A stretch of DNA of 64,000 nucleotides from assembly GCF_015351025.1 (NCBI RefSeq), contig NZ_JADKRV010000011.1:58830-122829 (forward strand), given 5' to 3'. The stretch is from Curtobacterium sp. VKM Ac-1376. GTDB taxonomy: Bacteria > Actinomycetota > Actinomycetes > Actinomycetales > Microbacteriaceae. Under the pieces are notes generated by a model that saw only the letters and a program-made list of their open reading frames with translations, did not search any database and was not told where the DNA came from. The position numbers and the translations under genes were made by a program. Positions 25,529-36,169 of the stretch are shown here, piece by piece. The stretch's first letter is position 1; every line of letters begins with the position of its first letter.

Positions 25529-26221
25529 TCAGACCGCGACGGCGGCCAGCAGCGACTCGGCGTCGCGCCGGGCGTCGGCCACGGCGGCGGTGTCGAGGCC
25601 GCAGGCGCGCAGGCAGGTCGCGACGATGGCGTCACGGTCGGCGGCCCGCACGGGGCCGGATCGCCGGAGCTGGATGACGGTCTCGGCGATCTGGATCAGC
25701 ACGGCGCCGAGCCGTGACGGGGAGACACCGGCGGCGACGTCCGGGGCGGCAGCGCGCGAGCCGAGGCGCCCGTAGGCCTCCTGCAGTTCGACCCGCTCGG
25801 CCCGGAACCCGTCGTAGCGCTCACCCTGCACCTCGGGCAGCAGGTACAGCGTGCCGATGTTGTGCGGTGTGCGGGCCAGGGTGTCGACGTCGGCGACGAC
25901 CAGCGCGGCGAGGGCAGCGGTCGCCGAGGCGGACTCGGGCACGAGCTGCTCGAGACCGCGGACCAGCTCGAGGCTCGGGCGCACCGAGGTCGTGAGCAGC
26001 TCGACGAGCATGTCGTCCTTGCCGGCGAAGTGGTAGTACAGCGAGGCCTGGCGGATCCCGACCCGCTCGGCGATCGCCCGGGTCGAGGTCGCGCTGATGC
26101 CGTTCTCGACGAACAGCGCGGCGGCGGCGTCGAGGATCTGGTCGCGGGGGCTCAGGGCGGAGTCGGCGTTCGGCACGGCCCTCGGGCGGCCGGGGCGCAC
26201 GGGCCGGTCGTCGGGGGTCAT
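25529..26221 (-). CDS. TetR family regulator in urea/guanidine operon
   Basis: 230 residues. The helix-turn-helix is clear: DQILDAAAALFVENGI, then TSTRAIAERVGIRQASLYYHFAGKDDM. The C-terminal domain (THNIGTLY-like region, VELQEAYGRLG) is ordinary for TetR. The ATG at 26221 is chosen; upstream sequence in this frame overlaps allophanate hydrolase. It sits between allophanate hydrolase (26 bases away) and BioY, so it is co-transcribed and probably controls nitrogen-substrate genes. No operator for it is evident inside the operon. Confidence 0.88.
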   Translation of the reverse strand: MTPDDRPVRPGRPRAVPNADSALSPRDQILDAAAALFVENGISATSTRAIAERVGIRQASLYYHFAGKDDMLVELLTTSVRPSLELVRGLEQLVPESASATAALAALVVADVDTLARTPHNIGTLYLLPEVQGERYDGFRAERVELQEAYGRLGSRAAAPDVAAGVSPSRLGAVLIQIAETVIQLRRSGPVRAADRDAIVATCLRACGLDTAAVADARRDAESLLAAVAV

Positions 26222-26247
26222 GCCCCCATCCTGACAGCCGGTGTCCG

Positions 26248-27986
<1,739 letters not shown>

Positions 27987-27990
<4 letters not shown>

Positions 27991-30900
27991 GCTGCCGCTC
28001 CGATCGCGGCGAGGACCTGCCCCGGCGCGACCTGGTCGCCCGGTTTGATGTAGACCTCCAACACGTGTCCCTGCACCGGTGCGTGCACCATCGACTCCAT
28101 CTTCATCGCCTCCACGGCCAACAACTTCTGTCCCTCGTCCACCCGGTCGCCCGGTCGCACGTCCACCTGCCACACCGTCGAGGTGAAGGGGGCGTACACG
28201 GCGGTCGACCCCTCCGGCACCGTGACGGCGTCCGCCACCACGGCGGCGGGTTCGTCGCGCACGTCGAACTCACCCGATGCCCGCCACCGCTCCTTCTCCT
28301 CGCCGAACGCCCGGGCCTGCTGCGCCCGGAAGTCCGCGATCGACCCCGCGTTCTCGCCGAGGAACCGGTTGTACGACGCGATCGAGAACTCGCCCTCGAC
28401 GGTCTCGAACGAGCCCCGCCCGGCGTCCGTCTCGGCGCGCAGCTCGAGCAGTTCGTCGGCACCGACCGGGTACCACTCGATCCGGTCGAAGAACCGCAGC
28501 GCCCACGGGTTCTCCTGGAACAGCCCGCCGCGGCGGAACCGGTTCCAGATCTGCACGGTGCGGCCGACGAACTGGTAGCCGCCGGGCCCCTCCATGCCGT
28601 AGATGCACAGGTAGGCGCCGCCGATGCCGACGGAGTTCTCGGCGGTCCAGGTGCGGGCCGGGTTGTACTTCGTGGTGACGAGCCGGTGCCGGGGGTCGAG
28701 CGGGGTCGCGACCGGGGCGCCGAGGTACACGTCGCCGAGGCCGAGCACCAGGTAGCTCGCGTCGAACACGGTGCGGAAGACGTCGTCGACGCTCTCGAGC
28801 CCGTTGATGCGACGGATGAACTCGATGTTCCACGGGGTCCACGGAGCGTCGTTCCGCACGCCGTTCATGTACCGCTCGATCGCCAGGCGGGTGGCCGGGT
28901 CGTCCCACGACAGCGGCAGCTTGACGGTGCGCGACGGCACGACGAGCTGGTCGGTCGGCGGGATCTCGTCCTCGAGCTCGCGGAGCAGCCCCGCCACGTC
29001 GCGCGCCTTGAGCACGGAGGCGTCGGTGTGCACCTGCAGCGAGCGGATGCCCGGCGTGATGTCGAGGATCCCCTTCGGCGTGTGCTCCCGCAGCTTCGTC
29101 ATGAGCGCGTGCACGCGCATCCGCAGCGCGATGTCGAGGGTCATGTCGCCGTACTCGACGAGCACGTTGTCGTCGCCGTCGCGTCGGTACGCGACGCTCG
29201 GTCGCACGTCGGTCGCGTCCAGGCGGGCGATCACGCCGTCGTCGCCGTCGCCTCCGGTGGCGCCGTCACTCCCGGTGCGCGGCACCGTCCTGGAGGCCCG
29301 GTGTGCGTCGAGCGCGGCGGCGTCGGCTTCGCGGACGGGGACGAACCGGACCGTGTCACCGGGTCGGAGCTGGCCCAGCTTCCACAGGTCGCCGCTGGCG
29401 ACCACGGCGGGGCAGACGAACCCGCCGAGCGAGGGGCCGTCCGGTCCGAGGATGATCGGGGTGTCCCCGGTGAAGTCGATCGCACCGACCGCGTAGGGGG
29501 TGTCATGGATGTTCGAGGGGTGCAGACCGGCCTCGCCGCCGTCGGTCCGTGCCCACTCCGGCCGGGGTCCGATCAGCCGGATGCCGGTGCGTGCCGAGTT
29601 GTGGTGCACGGCGTAGTCGGTGGCGTAGAAGACGTCGAGGTCGGCGCGGGTGAAGAAGTCCGGTGCTGCGTGCGGGCCCTCGGTGACGCCGATCTCCCAC
29701 GCGTCGGAGAGCGCGGTGCGGCGGTCCGCCGGGGTCGGCCCGCCGACGAGGCCCAGGCGGGCGCCCGCCGGGAACGCGGGGTGCGGGGCGTCCGAGTCCG
29801 GGGAGCCCGGGCGCAGGACGTCGCCGGCGAGCAGGGCCCGACCCGCGTGCCCGCCGAAGCCGCCGAGCGTGAAGGTCGCGGTCGAGCCGAGGTACGTGGG
29901 GACGTCGAAGCCGCCCCGGACGGCCAGGTAGGTGCGGAGGCCCGGACCGGGGGCGGTGCCGATCGACAGGGTCTGGCCGGCACCGACCTCGACCGGCTCC
30001 CACAGGGCCACGGGGTCGCCGTCGAGGGTGACGGGTGCCGCGGCGCCGGTGACCGCGACCACAGTGGCGGCCGAGAACCGGAGCGTCGGGCCGGTGGCGG
30101 TGACCTCGAGCGCGGGGGCGCCGTCCGGGTTGCCCACGGCGCGGTTCGCCTCGGCGAAGGACGCCGCGTCGAACGGGCCGCTCGGCGGGACGCCCACCTG
30201 CCAGTACCCGACCCGGCCGGGCAGGTCCTGGATCATCGTCATGGTGCCCGGGGCGACGACATCGATGCGCGGGTCCGGGTCCTCGGTCGCGTCGAGCGTC
30301 GAGGTGGAGTGCGTGGCGGTGCGCAGCTCGAGGTCGTCGGTCAGCGCACGGAGGAGCCCGGCGTTCGTGACGATGCCGTCGATGCGGGTGACCGCGAGCC
30401 CGTCGCGCAGCAGGTCGAGGGCGTCGTCGCGGGTCTCCCCGGTGGCGATCACCTTGGCGAGCATCGGGTCGTAGAACGCGGACACCTCGGAGCCCGTCTC
30501 GACCCAGCCGTCGACGCGGATGCCGGTGCGCTCGCCGGATGCGGTGGTCGCGCTCGGGAACACGGCCTGGGTGACGAGGCCGCTGGAGGGCAGCGAGCCC
30601 TTCGCCGGGTCCTCGGCGTAGACGCGGGCCTCGACGGCGTGGCCGTTCGGGGTCCAGGTGCGGTCGAAGACGTCGGGGTCGATGCCGGTGGCGCCGTCGC
30701 GGGCCAGGCGGAGCATGAGTTCGACGAGGTCGACACCGAACACCTCTTCGGTGACGGGGTGCTCGACCTGCAGGCGGGTGTTCACCTCGAGGAACGAGGC
30801 CTCTTCGCGCACCGGGTCGTAGACGAACTCGACGGTGCCGGCGCTGCGGTACGCGACGCTCTCGGCCAGGCGGCGCGCGGACGCGTGGAGTTCGGCGCGG

Positions 30901-31709
30901 ACGTGCTCGGGGAGCGCCGGGGCCGGGGCTTCCTCGATGACCTTCTGGTTGCGGCGCTGCAGTGAGCAGTCGCGGTCGCCGATCACCGCGACGCGGCCGT
31001 TCCCGTCGCCGAAGAGCTGGACCTCGACGTGCCGAGCCGGCCGGACCAGGCGTTCGAGGAAGATCCCCGCTGACCCGAAGTTCGCCGCAGCCAGGCGGAC
31101 GACGCTCGTGTACGCGTCGCGGACCTCGTCGAGGGTCGAGCACGCCTGCATGCCGATCCCGCCGCCGCCCCCGGTGGCCTTGAGCATGACGGGCAGGCCG
31201 ATGCGCTCGGCCTCGGCCACGGCGTCGTCGACGCTGGCGAGCAGGCCGGTGCCGGCGAGCATCGGGACCCCGGCGGCGGCGGCGAGTTCGCGGGCGGTGT
31301 GCTTCGCGCCGAACCGGACGATCTGGTCGGCGGTCGGCCCGACGAACCGGATGCCGGCGTCGTCGCAGGCGCGGGCGAAGTCGGTGTTCTCGGACAGGAA
31401 CCCGTAGCCGGGGTGGACGAGTCCGGCGCCGGTGTCCTTCGCCGCCTGCACGACGGCGTCGATGCGCAGGTACGAGTCGCGGGCGGGGGCCGGTCCGAGG
31501 CGGACGGCGGTGTCGGCCTCGCGGACGTGGGGTGCCGCGCGGTCGGCGTCCGAGTAGACGGCCACGGTCCGCATGCCGAGGGCCTTGGCGGAGCGGATGA
31601 TGCGGCGGGCGATCTCACCGCGGTTCGCGACGAGCAGGGTGTTCGGATCGAGGGTCACGGTGTCGGCAGCGCTCCTGGTGTCGGCGGTGGGGTCGGGCGC
31701 GGCGGTCAC
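27987..31709 (-). CDS. Urea carboxylase (possibly acting on guanidine)
   Basis: 1240 residues. A biotin carboxylase part opens the protein (LLVANRGEIARRIIRSAK, then GGGGIGMQACSTLDEV). Next comes the two-part carboxyltransferase: a KipA-like half (PGTMTMIQDLPGRVGYWQVGVPPSGPFD) then a KipI-like half (DIALRMRVHALMTKL, GILDITPGIRSLQVHTD). A biotinyl domain ends it, with lysine K1203 in VEAMKMES. It uses ATP and bicarbonate to carboxylate urea to allophanate, or guanidine to carboxyguanidine. The GTG start overlaps the stop of the DUF1989 gene (GTGA), and the stop overlaps allophanate hydrolase. The DUF1989 pair next door favours guanidine; substrate residues were not resolved. Confidence 0.93.
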
Positions 31710-32410
31710 GGCTGGACCACGATCATGCGCAGCGGGGTGCAGGAGAAGTCGTTGCAGGGGTTGTTCATCTGCGGGCAGTTCGAGACGACGACGAGGACGT
31801 CGCGCTCGGCCCGGACGGCGACCCGCTTGCCCGGGGCACTCATGCCGTCGACGATCCCCAGGGCGCCGTCGGCCTCGACCGGCACGTTCATGAACCAGTT
31901 GAGGTTCGACACGATGTCGCGCGCACCGAGCCCGTGGCGACCGGCCTCGGCCAGGAAGTTCTCGCGGCAGCCGTGCTGGTACTGGGTGTGGTGCCCGTAG
32001 CGCAGCGTGTTCGACTCCTTCGAGCACGCGCCGCCGATGGTGTCCTGGCGGTCGATCTCGTTCGCGACGACGGTCATCAGTGGGCGGCCCTCGTTCGACA
32101 TCAGCACGGTGCCGGTCCGGACGTAGGCGTTGCCCTGCGCGGCGAGGGTGTCCGGCACGCTGTACCGCTCGTCGGGATCGTCGGCGTCGTAGAGCAGGCA
32201 ATCGGCGCTCTGGTTGCCGCCGACGTCGACGATGGTGAGCACCTGTCCGGCGCGGACCACGGCGGACCACGGGGCAAGCGGTGCCACTCGGTCGTCGCGG
32301 ACCACGGCGCCGGGCACCAGCGACTCGCTCCAGTCGAGGGCGACGTCGGGGGCGTGGACGGCCCCGACGGGGACGGTGGAGGTGAGCGTGTCGGTCGTCG
32401 TTCCGGTCAT
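31706..32410 (-). CDS. DUF1989 urea carboxylase-associated protein 2
   Basis: 234 residues. Family segments are visible: GQVLTIVDVGGNQSADCLLYDADDP, GGACSKESNTLRYGHHTQ, SNLNWFMNVPVEADG and CPQMNNPCNDFSCTPLRMIV. DUF1989 pairs next to urea carboxylase have been shown to be the two subunits of carboxyguanidine deiminase (CgdAB), which converts carboxyguanidine to allophanate. Conserved cysteines near the end could bind metal. It overlaps both neighbours (TGATG with the upstream partner, GTGA with the carboxylase). Confidence 0.9.
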   Translation of the reverse strand: MTGTTTDTLTSTVPVGAVHAPDVALDWSESLVPGAVVRDDRVAPLAPWSAVVRAGQVLTIVDVGGNQSADCLLYDADDPDERYSVPDTLAAQGNAYVRTGTVLMSNEGRPLMTVVANEIDRQDTIGGACSKESNTLRYGHHTQYQHGCRENFLAEAGRHGLGARDIVSNLNWFMNVPVEADGALGIVDGMSAPGKRVAVRAERDVLVVVSNCPQMNNPCNDFSCTPLRMIVVQP

Positions 32411-33249
32411 CAGAGGCCTCGCGCTTCCGCGTAGTCGATCGAGTTCAGGTAGGCGCGGGTGAGCTCCGGCGTCACGCCGAAGCGCGCGTCGGCCGCGGTC
32501 GTCGGAGCGCCACGCCAGGCGTGCACCCGCAGCGGGCCGACGGCGTAGTCCGGGCGCGGGTCGATCGGGTGCGCGACGTTCGCGACCAGCACGAGCAGCG
32601 GCAGTTCGGCGACGAGCGTGACGTGGGTGTCGGTGCCCGCCGAACCGGTGAAGGTCATCGCCCCCTCGTCGTCGATCCGGACGCCCTGGAAGAACGAGAC
32701 GCTCGGCGGCAGGTCCCGCTTCGTCAGCCCGTGCTTGGCGGCGGCCTTCGCGAACAGCGACCGGCCGCTCGGGGAGCGTCCCTCGGGTGCCGCGTCGCCG
32801 TACTTCCGCTCGTTCCAGGCGTCGGTCGAGGTGCCGCAGAACGCGTCGTGGTGGCCGGACGTGTCCTCGAGCACCGTCGCCAGTGCTCGGCCGTCCCCGC
32901 TCAGCAGCGGCGAGCCCTGGCCGAGGTAGGCCTGCCACGGGATCTTCTGGGTGTCGGCGACGTTGAGGCGCTCCCACGGTTCGAGGGCGTTGAACACCAG
33001 GACGTTGGCGCAGGCCTGACCCGTCGGGTCGTCGAACCGCAGCCGCGAACCCCGTGCCAGCACCTTGTGGGTGTACCCACCCGGGGCCACCGTCTCGGCC
33101 CAGACGAGTTCTGCGGGGTCGACTGCCGGCGGGGCGAACGGCGACGACGATGCCGGCAGGTACGGCATGTACTCGGACTGTGCGCCGGCTTGCGCGCGGG
33201 CGTCGGAGCGCGAGGCGAGCACGCTGTCGGTCTGGTGGAGTTCGCGCAT
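32410..33249 (-). CDS. DUF1989 urea carboxylase-associated protein 1
   Basis: 279 residues, a paralogue of the next gene with a longer N-terminus. It shows VLARGSRLRFDDPTGQACANVLVFNA, DTSGHHDAFCGTSTDAWNERKYG and PSVSFFQGVRIDDEGAM, typical of the first DUF1989 protein of urea carboxylase operons. It is the likely partner of the protein at 31706-32410 in a carboxyguanidine deiminase. It starts 16 bases after the permease gene and overlaps the next gene by TGATG. Confidence 0.9.
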   Translation of the reverse strand: MRELHQTDSVLASRSDARAQAGAQSEYMPYLPASSSPFAPPAVDPAELVWAETVAPGGYTHKVLARGSRLRFDDPTGQACANVLVFNALEPWERLNVADTQKIPWQAYLGQGSPLLSGDGRALATVLEDTSGHHDAFCGTSTDAWNERKYGDAAPEGRSPSGRSLFAKAAAKHGLTKRDLPPSVSFFQGVRIDDEGAMTFTGSAGTDTHVTLVAELPLLVLVANVAHPIDPRPDYAVGPLRVHAWRGAPTTAADARFGVTPELTRAYLNSIDYAEARGL

Positions 33250-33265
33250 GGGGGGTCCTTCCGGA

Positions 33266-34858
33266 TCAGGCTTCGACGGGGGCGGGGACCGAGGCGGTGG
33301 TCGGGACCTCGGCCAGGGTGATCGGCCCGTGCGTGCGGTGCCGCCAGCTCGACCAGGCCCAGCCGACGAGCAGCACGCCGCCGATGAACAGCAGGGCGCT
33401 GTACTGCAGCCACCACGAGTTGCCGGTGAGGTCGTAGATCTCCGGCCGCGGCCAGATGAGGTTGATCGCCATGCCGATCTGGAACGCCACGGCCAGGGCG
33501 TTCACCGGGATGCCCCAGCGCCCGAGGGTGAACAGCGGCTTGCCGTCCTCGTCCACCCCGGTCGGCAGCCCCGTGCGACGGAGCCGGATGCGCTGGACCA
33601 GCAGTGGTCCGGTGACACCGAGGTAGGCCAGGTACAGCATCGCGATGCACAGGCTCGACAGGGCGGTGAAGATCGCCGACTGCCCGATGTTGACGGCGAG
33701 CGCGAGGCCCGCGCCGACCCCGACGACGATCGACGCGGCGATGGGCGTCCCCGTGCGGGGCGAGACCCGGGCGAGCGTGCGGTGGAAGGGCAGGGCCTTC
33801 TCGCGGGCCATCGAGTAGACCATCCGTGCACCCGCGGTCTGCACGGCGAGGGTGCAGGCGAAGACGGCGACCGCGACGGTGCACAGGAGCAGCCGGCCGA
33901 AGACGTCACCGAGGGTCGAGGTGATCACCCAGGCGAGGCCCTGCGTGGCGAGGTTGCCGTCGGTCAGGCTCGGCGCCGCGACGAGGGCGCCGATGATGAG
34001 CAGCCCGCCGCCGAGTCCCGACACGGTGAGTGCGCGGACGATCGTCTTCGGGGTGGTGCGGCGCGGGTTGTGCGTCTCCTCGGCGAGTTCACCGGCGGAG
34101 TCGAAGCCGACCATGACGTACGCGGCCATCAGGGACGACGCGAGCCAGGCCCAGATGTACGGCTCGGTGCTCGTCGACCCGGCAGTGGTGAAGACGACGG
34201 AGGCGCTGCGGTGCGGCAGGAGGAACAGCGCACCGATGAGCACGATCACGCCGACGATCTCGATGAGCACGCCGAAGCTCGTCACGCGGGCCATCAGCCG
34301 GACGCTCGTGATGTTCACGATCGTCGTGACGACGAGCATCACGAGGCCGAGCACCACCGCGTTCGCGGCACCCGTCGGGGAGGCGACGGAGGGGTCCGCA
34401 CCGGGGCCACCGACGACCTGGAACCCGTCCCAGATCGCGGGCAGCACGGCCTGCACGGCGATGGCGGCCACCGCGACGGTGAGGATCTGGCCGATGATCA
34501 TCGTCCAGCCGGTGAACCACCCGAACCGGGCACCCGCCAGGCGGCTCGACCACTGGAAGATCGCGCCGGAGATCGGCCAGCGGGCCGCGAGCTGCGCGAA
34601 GTTCAGCGCGACGAGCAGCTGGCCACCGAAGACGAGCGGCCACGCCCAGAAGAACGCCGCGCCGCCCAGCCCGAAGCCGAGTCCGAACAGCTGGAAGACC
34701 GTGGTGAGGATCGAGACGAAGGAGAAGCCCGCCGCGAAGGAGGAGAACGAGCCGACCCCGCGGTGGAGCTCCTGCTCGTAGCCCAGGCGAGCGAGCCCCT
34801 GGGTGTCGACGTCGGACGTGGCGCGCGGTGCGTGGAGCGGTGCTTGCGGAGAACGCAT
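33266..34858 (-). CDS. APC family amino acid/amine permease
   Basis: 530 residues with 12 membrane helices. It has the APC pattern near the start (RGVGSFSSFAAGFSFVSILTTVFQLFGLG), the segment MVGFDSAGELAEETHNPRRTTPKTIV and LCIAMLYLAYLGVTGPLL. The group near urea carboxylase operons is thought to import urea or guanidine-like compounds. The ATG at 34858 has GAAAGG upstream; longer frames run through the intergenic operators. It is the first gene of the seven-gene minus-strand operon. Confidence 0.88.
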   Translation of the reverse strand: MRSPQAPLHAPRATSDVDTQGLARLGYEQELHRGVGSFSSFAAGFSFVSILTTVFQLFGLGFGLGGAAFFWAWPLVFGGQLLVALNFAQLAARWPISGAIFQWSSRLAGARFGWFTGWTMIIGQILTVAVAAIAVQAVLPAIWDGFQVVGGPGADPSVASPTGAANAVVLGLVMLVVTTIVNITSVRLMARVTSFGVLIEIVGVIVLIGALFLLPHRSASVVFTTAGSTSTEPYIWAWLASSLMAAYVMVGFDSAGELAEETHNPRRTTPKTIVRALTVSGLGGGLLIIGALVAAPSLTDGNLATQGLAWVITSTLGDVFGRLLLCTVAVAVFACTLAVQTAGARMVYSMAREKALPFHRTLARVSPRTGTPIAASIVVGVGAGLALAVNIGQSAIFTALSSLCIAMLYLAYLGVTGPLLVQRIRLRRTGLPTGVDEDGKPLFTLGRWGIPVNALAVAFQIGMAINLIWPRPEIYDLTGNSWWLQYSALLFIGGVLLVGWAWSSWRHRTHGPITLAEVPTTASVPAPVEA

Positions 34859-34880
34859 GACTGCAGACCTTTCGCGGAGT

Positions 34881-34898
34881 ACCTGTCGGGTGACAGGT
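34881..34898. promoter_or_regulatory. Perfect inverted repeat upstream of permease operon
   Basis: ACCTGTC and GACAGGT flank a four-base GGGT spacer, 22 bases before the permease start codon. It could be an operator for the TetR protein of the operon, or a leader hairpin near the ribosome site. Sequence does not decide. Confidence 0.45.
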
Positions 34899-35026
34899 AG
34901 TGCGACCAGTGTCGTGCGGCCCTGTGTCGCCGCCGTTGCCCGCCTGTTTCGAGTGCGTGACGGCGGGCCTCGGCGTGTAAACGTTCCGAGTCGGAGCGGG
35001 TGGAGGACAACACCTGTGGACAATAG

Positions 35027-35053
35027 GGATCCAAACCGATGTAGATTGGATCC
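35027..35053. promoter_or_regulatory. GntR double operator A (permease / phosphotriesterase-like intergenic)
   Basis: Two GGATCC-centred boxes (35027-35032 and 35048-35053) have centres 21 bp apart. The flanks (ATAG/AAAC and GATT/GTCA) partly match TTGGATCCAA. They end 28 bases before the GTG of the phosphotriesterase-like gene and lie 168 bases from the permease start. The regulator is inferred from the palindrome in front of the GntR gene. Confidence 0.7.
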
Positions 35054-35081
35054 GTCAAGTCCGCAGCGCGAAAGGCACGTC

Positions 35082-36101
35082 GTGATCCAGACCGTCCTCG
35101 GGCCCGTCGAGTCGACGGCGATCGGTGCGGCGTCGATGCACGAGCACCTGCTCACCGACGCCAGCGCCCTGCAGCGGCCCGGAGTCGAAGCGCTGGAACC
35201 GAGCCTCGCCGTCACCGCGGACCTCGCGGCGGCCCTGCGGTGGAGCCAACTCGCGCTGGCCGACAACCTGCGACTCGACGACGTCGATCTGCTCGCTGAC
35301 GAGCTCCGCATCGCCCGGGGCAGCGGCCTCGGGCTCGCGGTCGACCTGAGCTCCCTTGGCTTCGGCCCGGACCACGGCCGGCTCCCCGAGCTCTCGCGGG
35401 CGAGCGGTGTCGGGATCGCCGCCGGCTACGGGGCCTACCTGCCGCGCCTAGTGCCCGAGTGGTACACGGTGCTGAACACCGACGCGCGGCAGGCGCTGTT
35501 CGAGCGCGCGCTCACCGAAGCCGTCCCCGGCACGGACTACCGCGCAGCACTGCTCGGCCTGATGGGGACGACCGCTGCGTTCGGGACCGCTGACGGCCTG
35601 GAGGAACGCCGGAGCCTCACCGCCGCAGCCTGGGCAGCGGCGTCGACCGGTGCGACCGTCGTCGTCCGGCTCGCCGCCGACGCCCGGAACGGCCTCGAGG
35701 TGCTCGCGCACGTCGTGGCCGAGGGTGTCGACCCGAGCCGCGTCGTCTTCTCGACCGTCGACGAGTTCCTCGACCTGCCGTACCTGCGCGACCTCGGACA
35801 GGCCGGCGCCGTGCTCGAACTCTGCTTCGGCAACGAGGGCTCACACGTCGGCCGCATCCGGAACGCCAGTGACCCCCAGCGAGTCGATGCCTTCCTCGCG
35901 CTGCGCGAGTCCGCACCGGGAACACGCTGGGTCTTCGGCCACGCGACCTGGACGAAGGGGCAGCTCCGTCGGTACGGCGGACACGGCCTCGACCACCTGA
36001 CCGCCCGCGTCGTCCCCGGCCTCCGGGCGCTCGGCGTGCCGGACGACGTCCTCACCCGCATCACGGTCGACGAGCCCGCACGACTGCTCGACCGTCCCTG
36101 A
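35082..36101 (+). CDS. Phosphotriesterase-family homologue with degenerate metal site
   Basis: 339 residues of the phosphotriesterase/lactonase TIM-barrel family. The first metal motif is present (AASMHEHLLTD) and the C-terminal end matches the family (RYGGHGLDHLTARVVPGLRALGVPDDVLTRITVDEPARLL). The later ligands are not where they should be. The Lys/Glu strand reads LLGLMGTTAAFG, the first His strand VVVRLAADARN, the second VVFSTVDEF (not xGHxD), and the last Asp position GHATW. It is therefore probably not a normal binuclear hydrolase. GTG at 35082 with AAAGG upstream; controlled by operator A. Function unknown, possibly a scaffold or sensor. Confidence 0.8.
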   Translation: MIQTVLGPVESTAIGAASMHEHLLTDASALQRPGVEALEPSLAVTADLAAALRWSQLALADNLRLDDVDLLADELRIARGSGLGLAVDLSSLGFGPDHGRLPELSRASGVGIAAGYGAYLPRLVPEWYTVLNTDARQALFERALTEAVPGTDYRAALLGLMGTTAAFGTADGLEERRSLTAAAWAAASTGATVVVRLAADARNGLEVLAHVVAEGVDPSRVVFSTVDEFLDLPYLRDLGQAGAVLELCFGNEGSHVGRIRNASDPQRVDAFLALRESAPGTRWVFGHATWTKGQLRRYGGHGLDHLTARVVPGLRALGVPDDVLTRITVDEPARLLDRP

Positions 36102-36169
36102 ACCCACCTGAACCCACCCGCAACGTCACGCACCGCGTCCCACGTCCCACGCCCCACGGAGGAACCGTC

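Noticed and set aside
28065..30965. Long plus-strand open frame opposite urea carboxylase
   Set aside because: It is the antisense shadow of the GC-rich carboxylase gene, rich in Arg, Gly and Val with no motif; the minus strand has complete catalytic motifs.
34859..35081. Possible guanidine riboswitch in front of the permease operon
   Set aside because: I looked for the conserved ykkC-type segments and found none; the hairpin at 34881-34898 is too simple.
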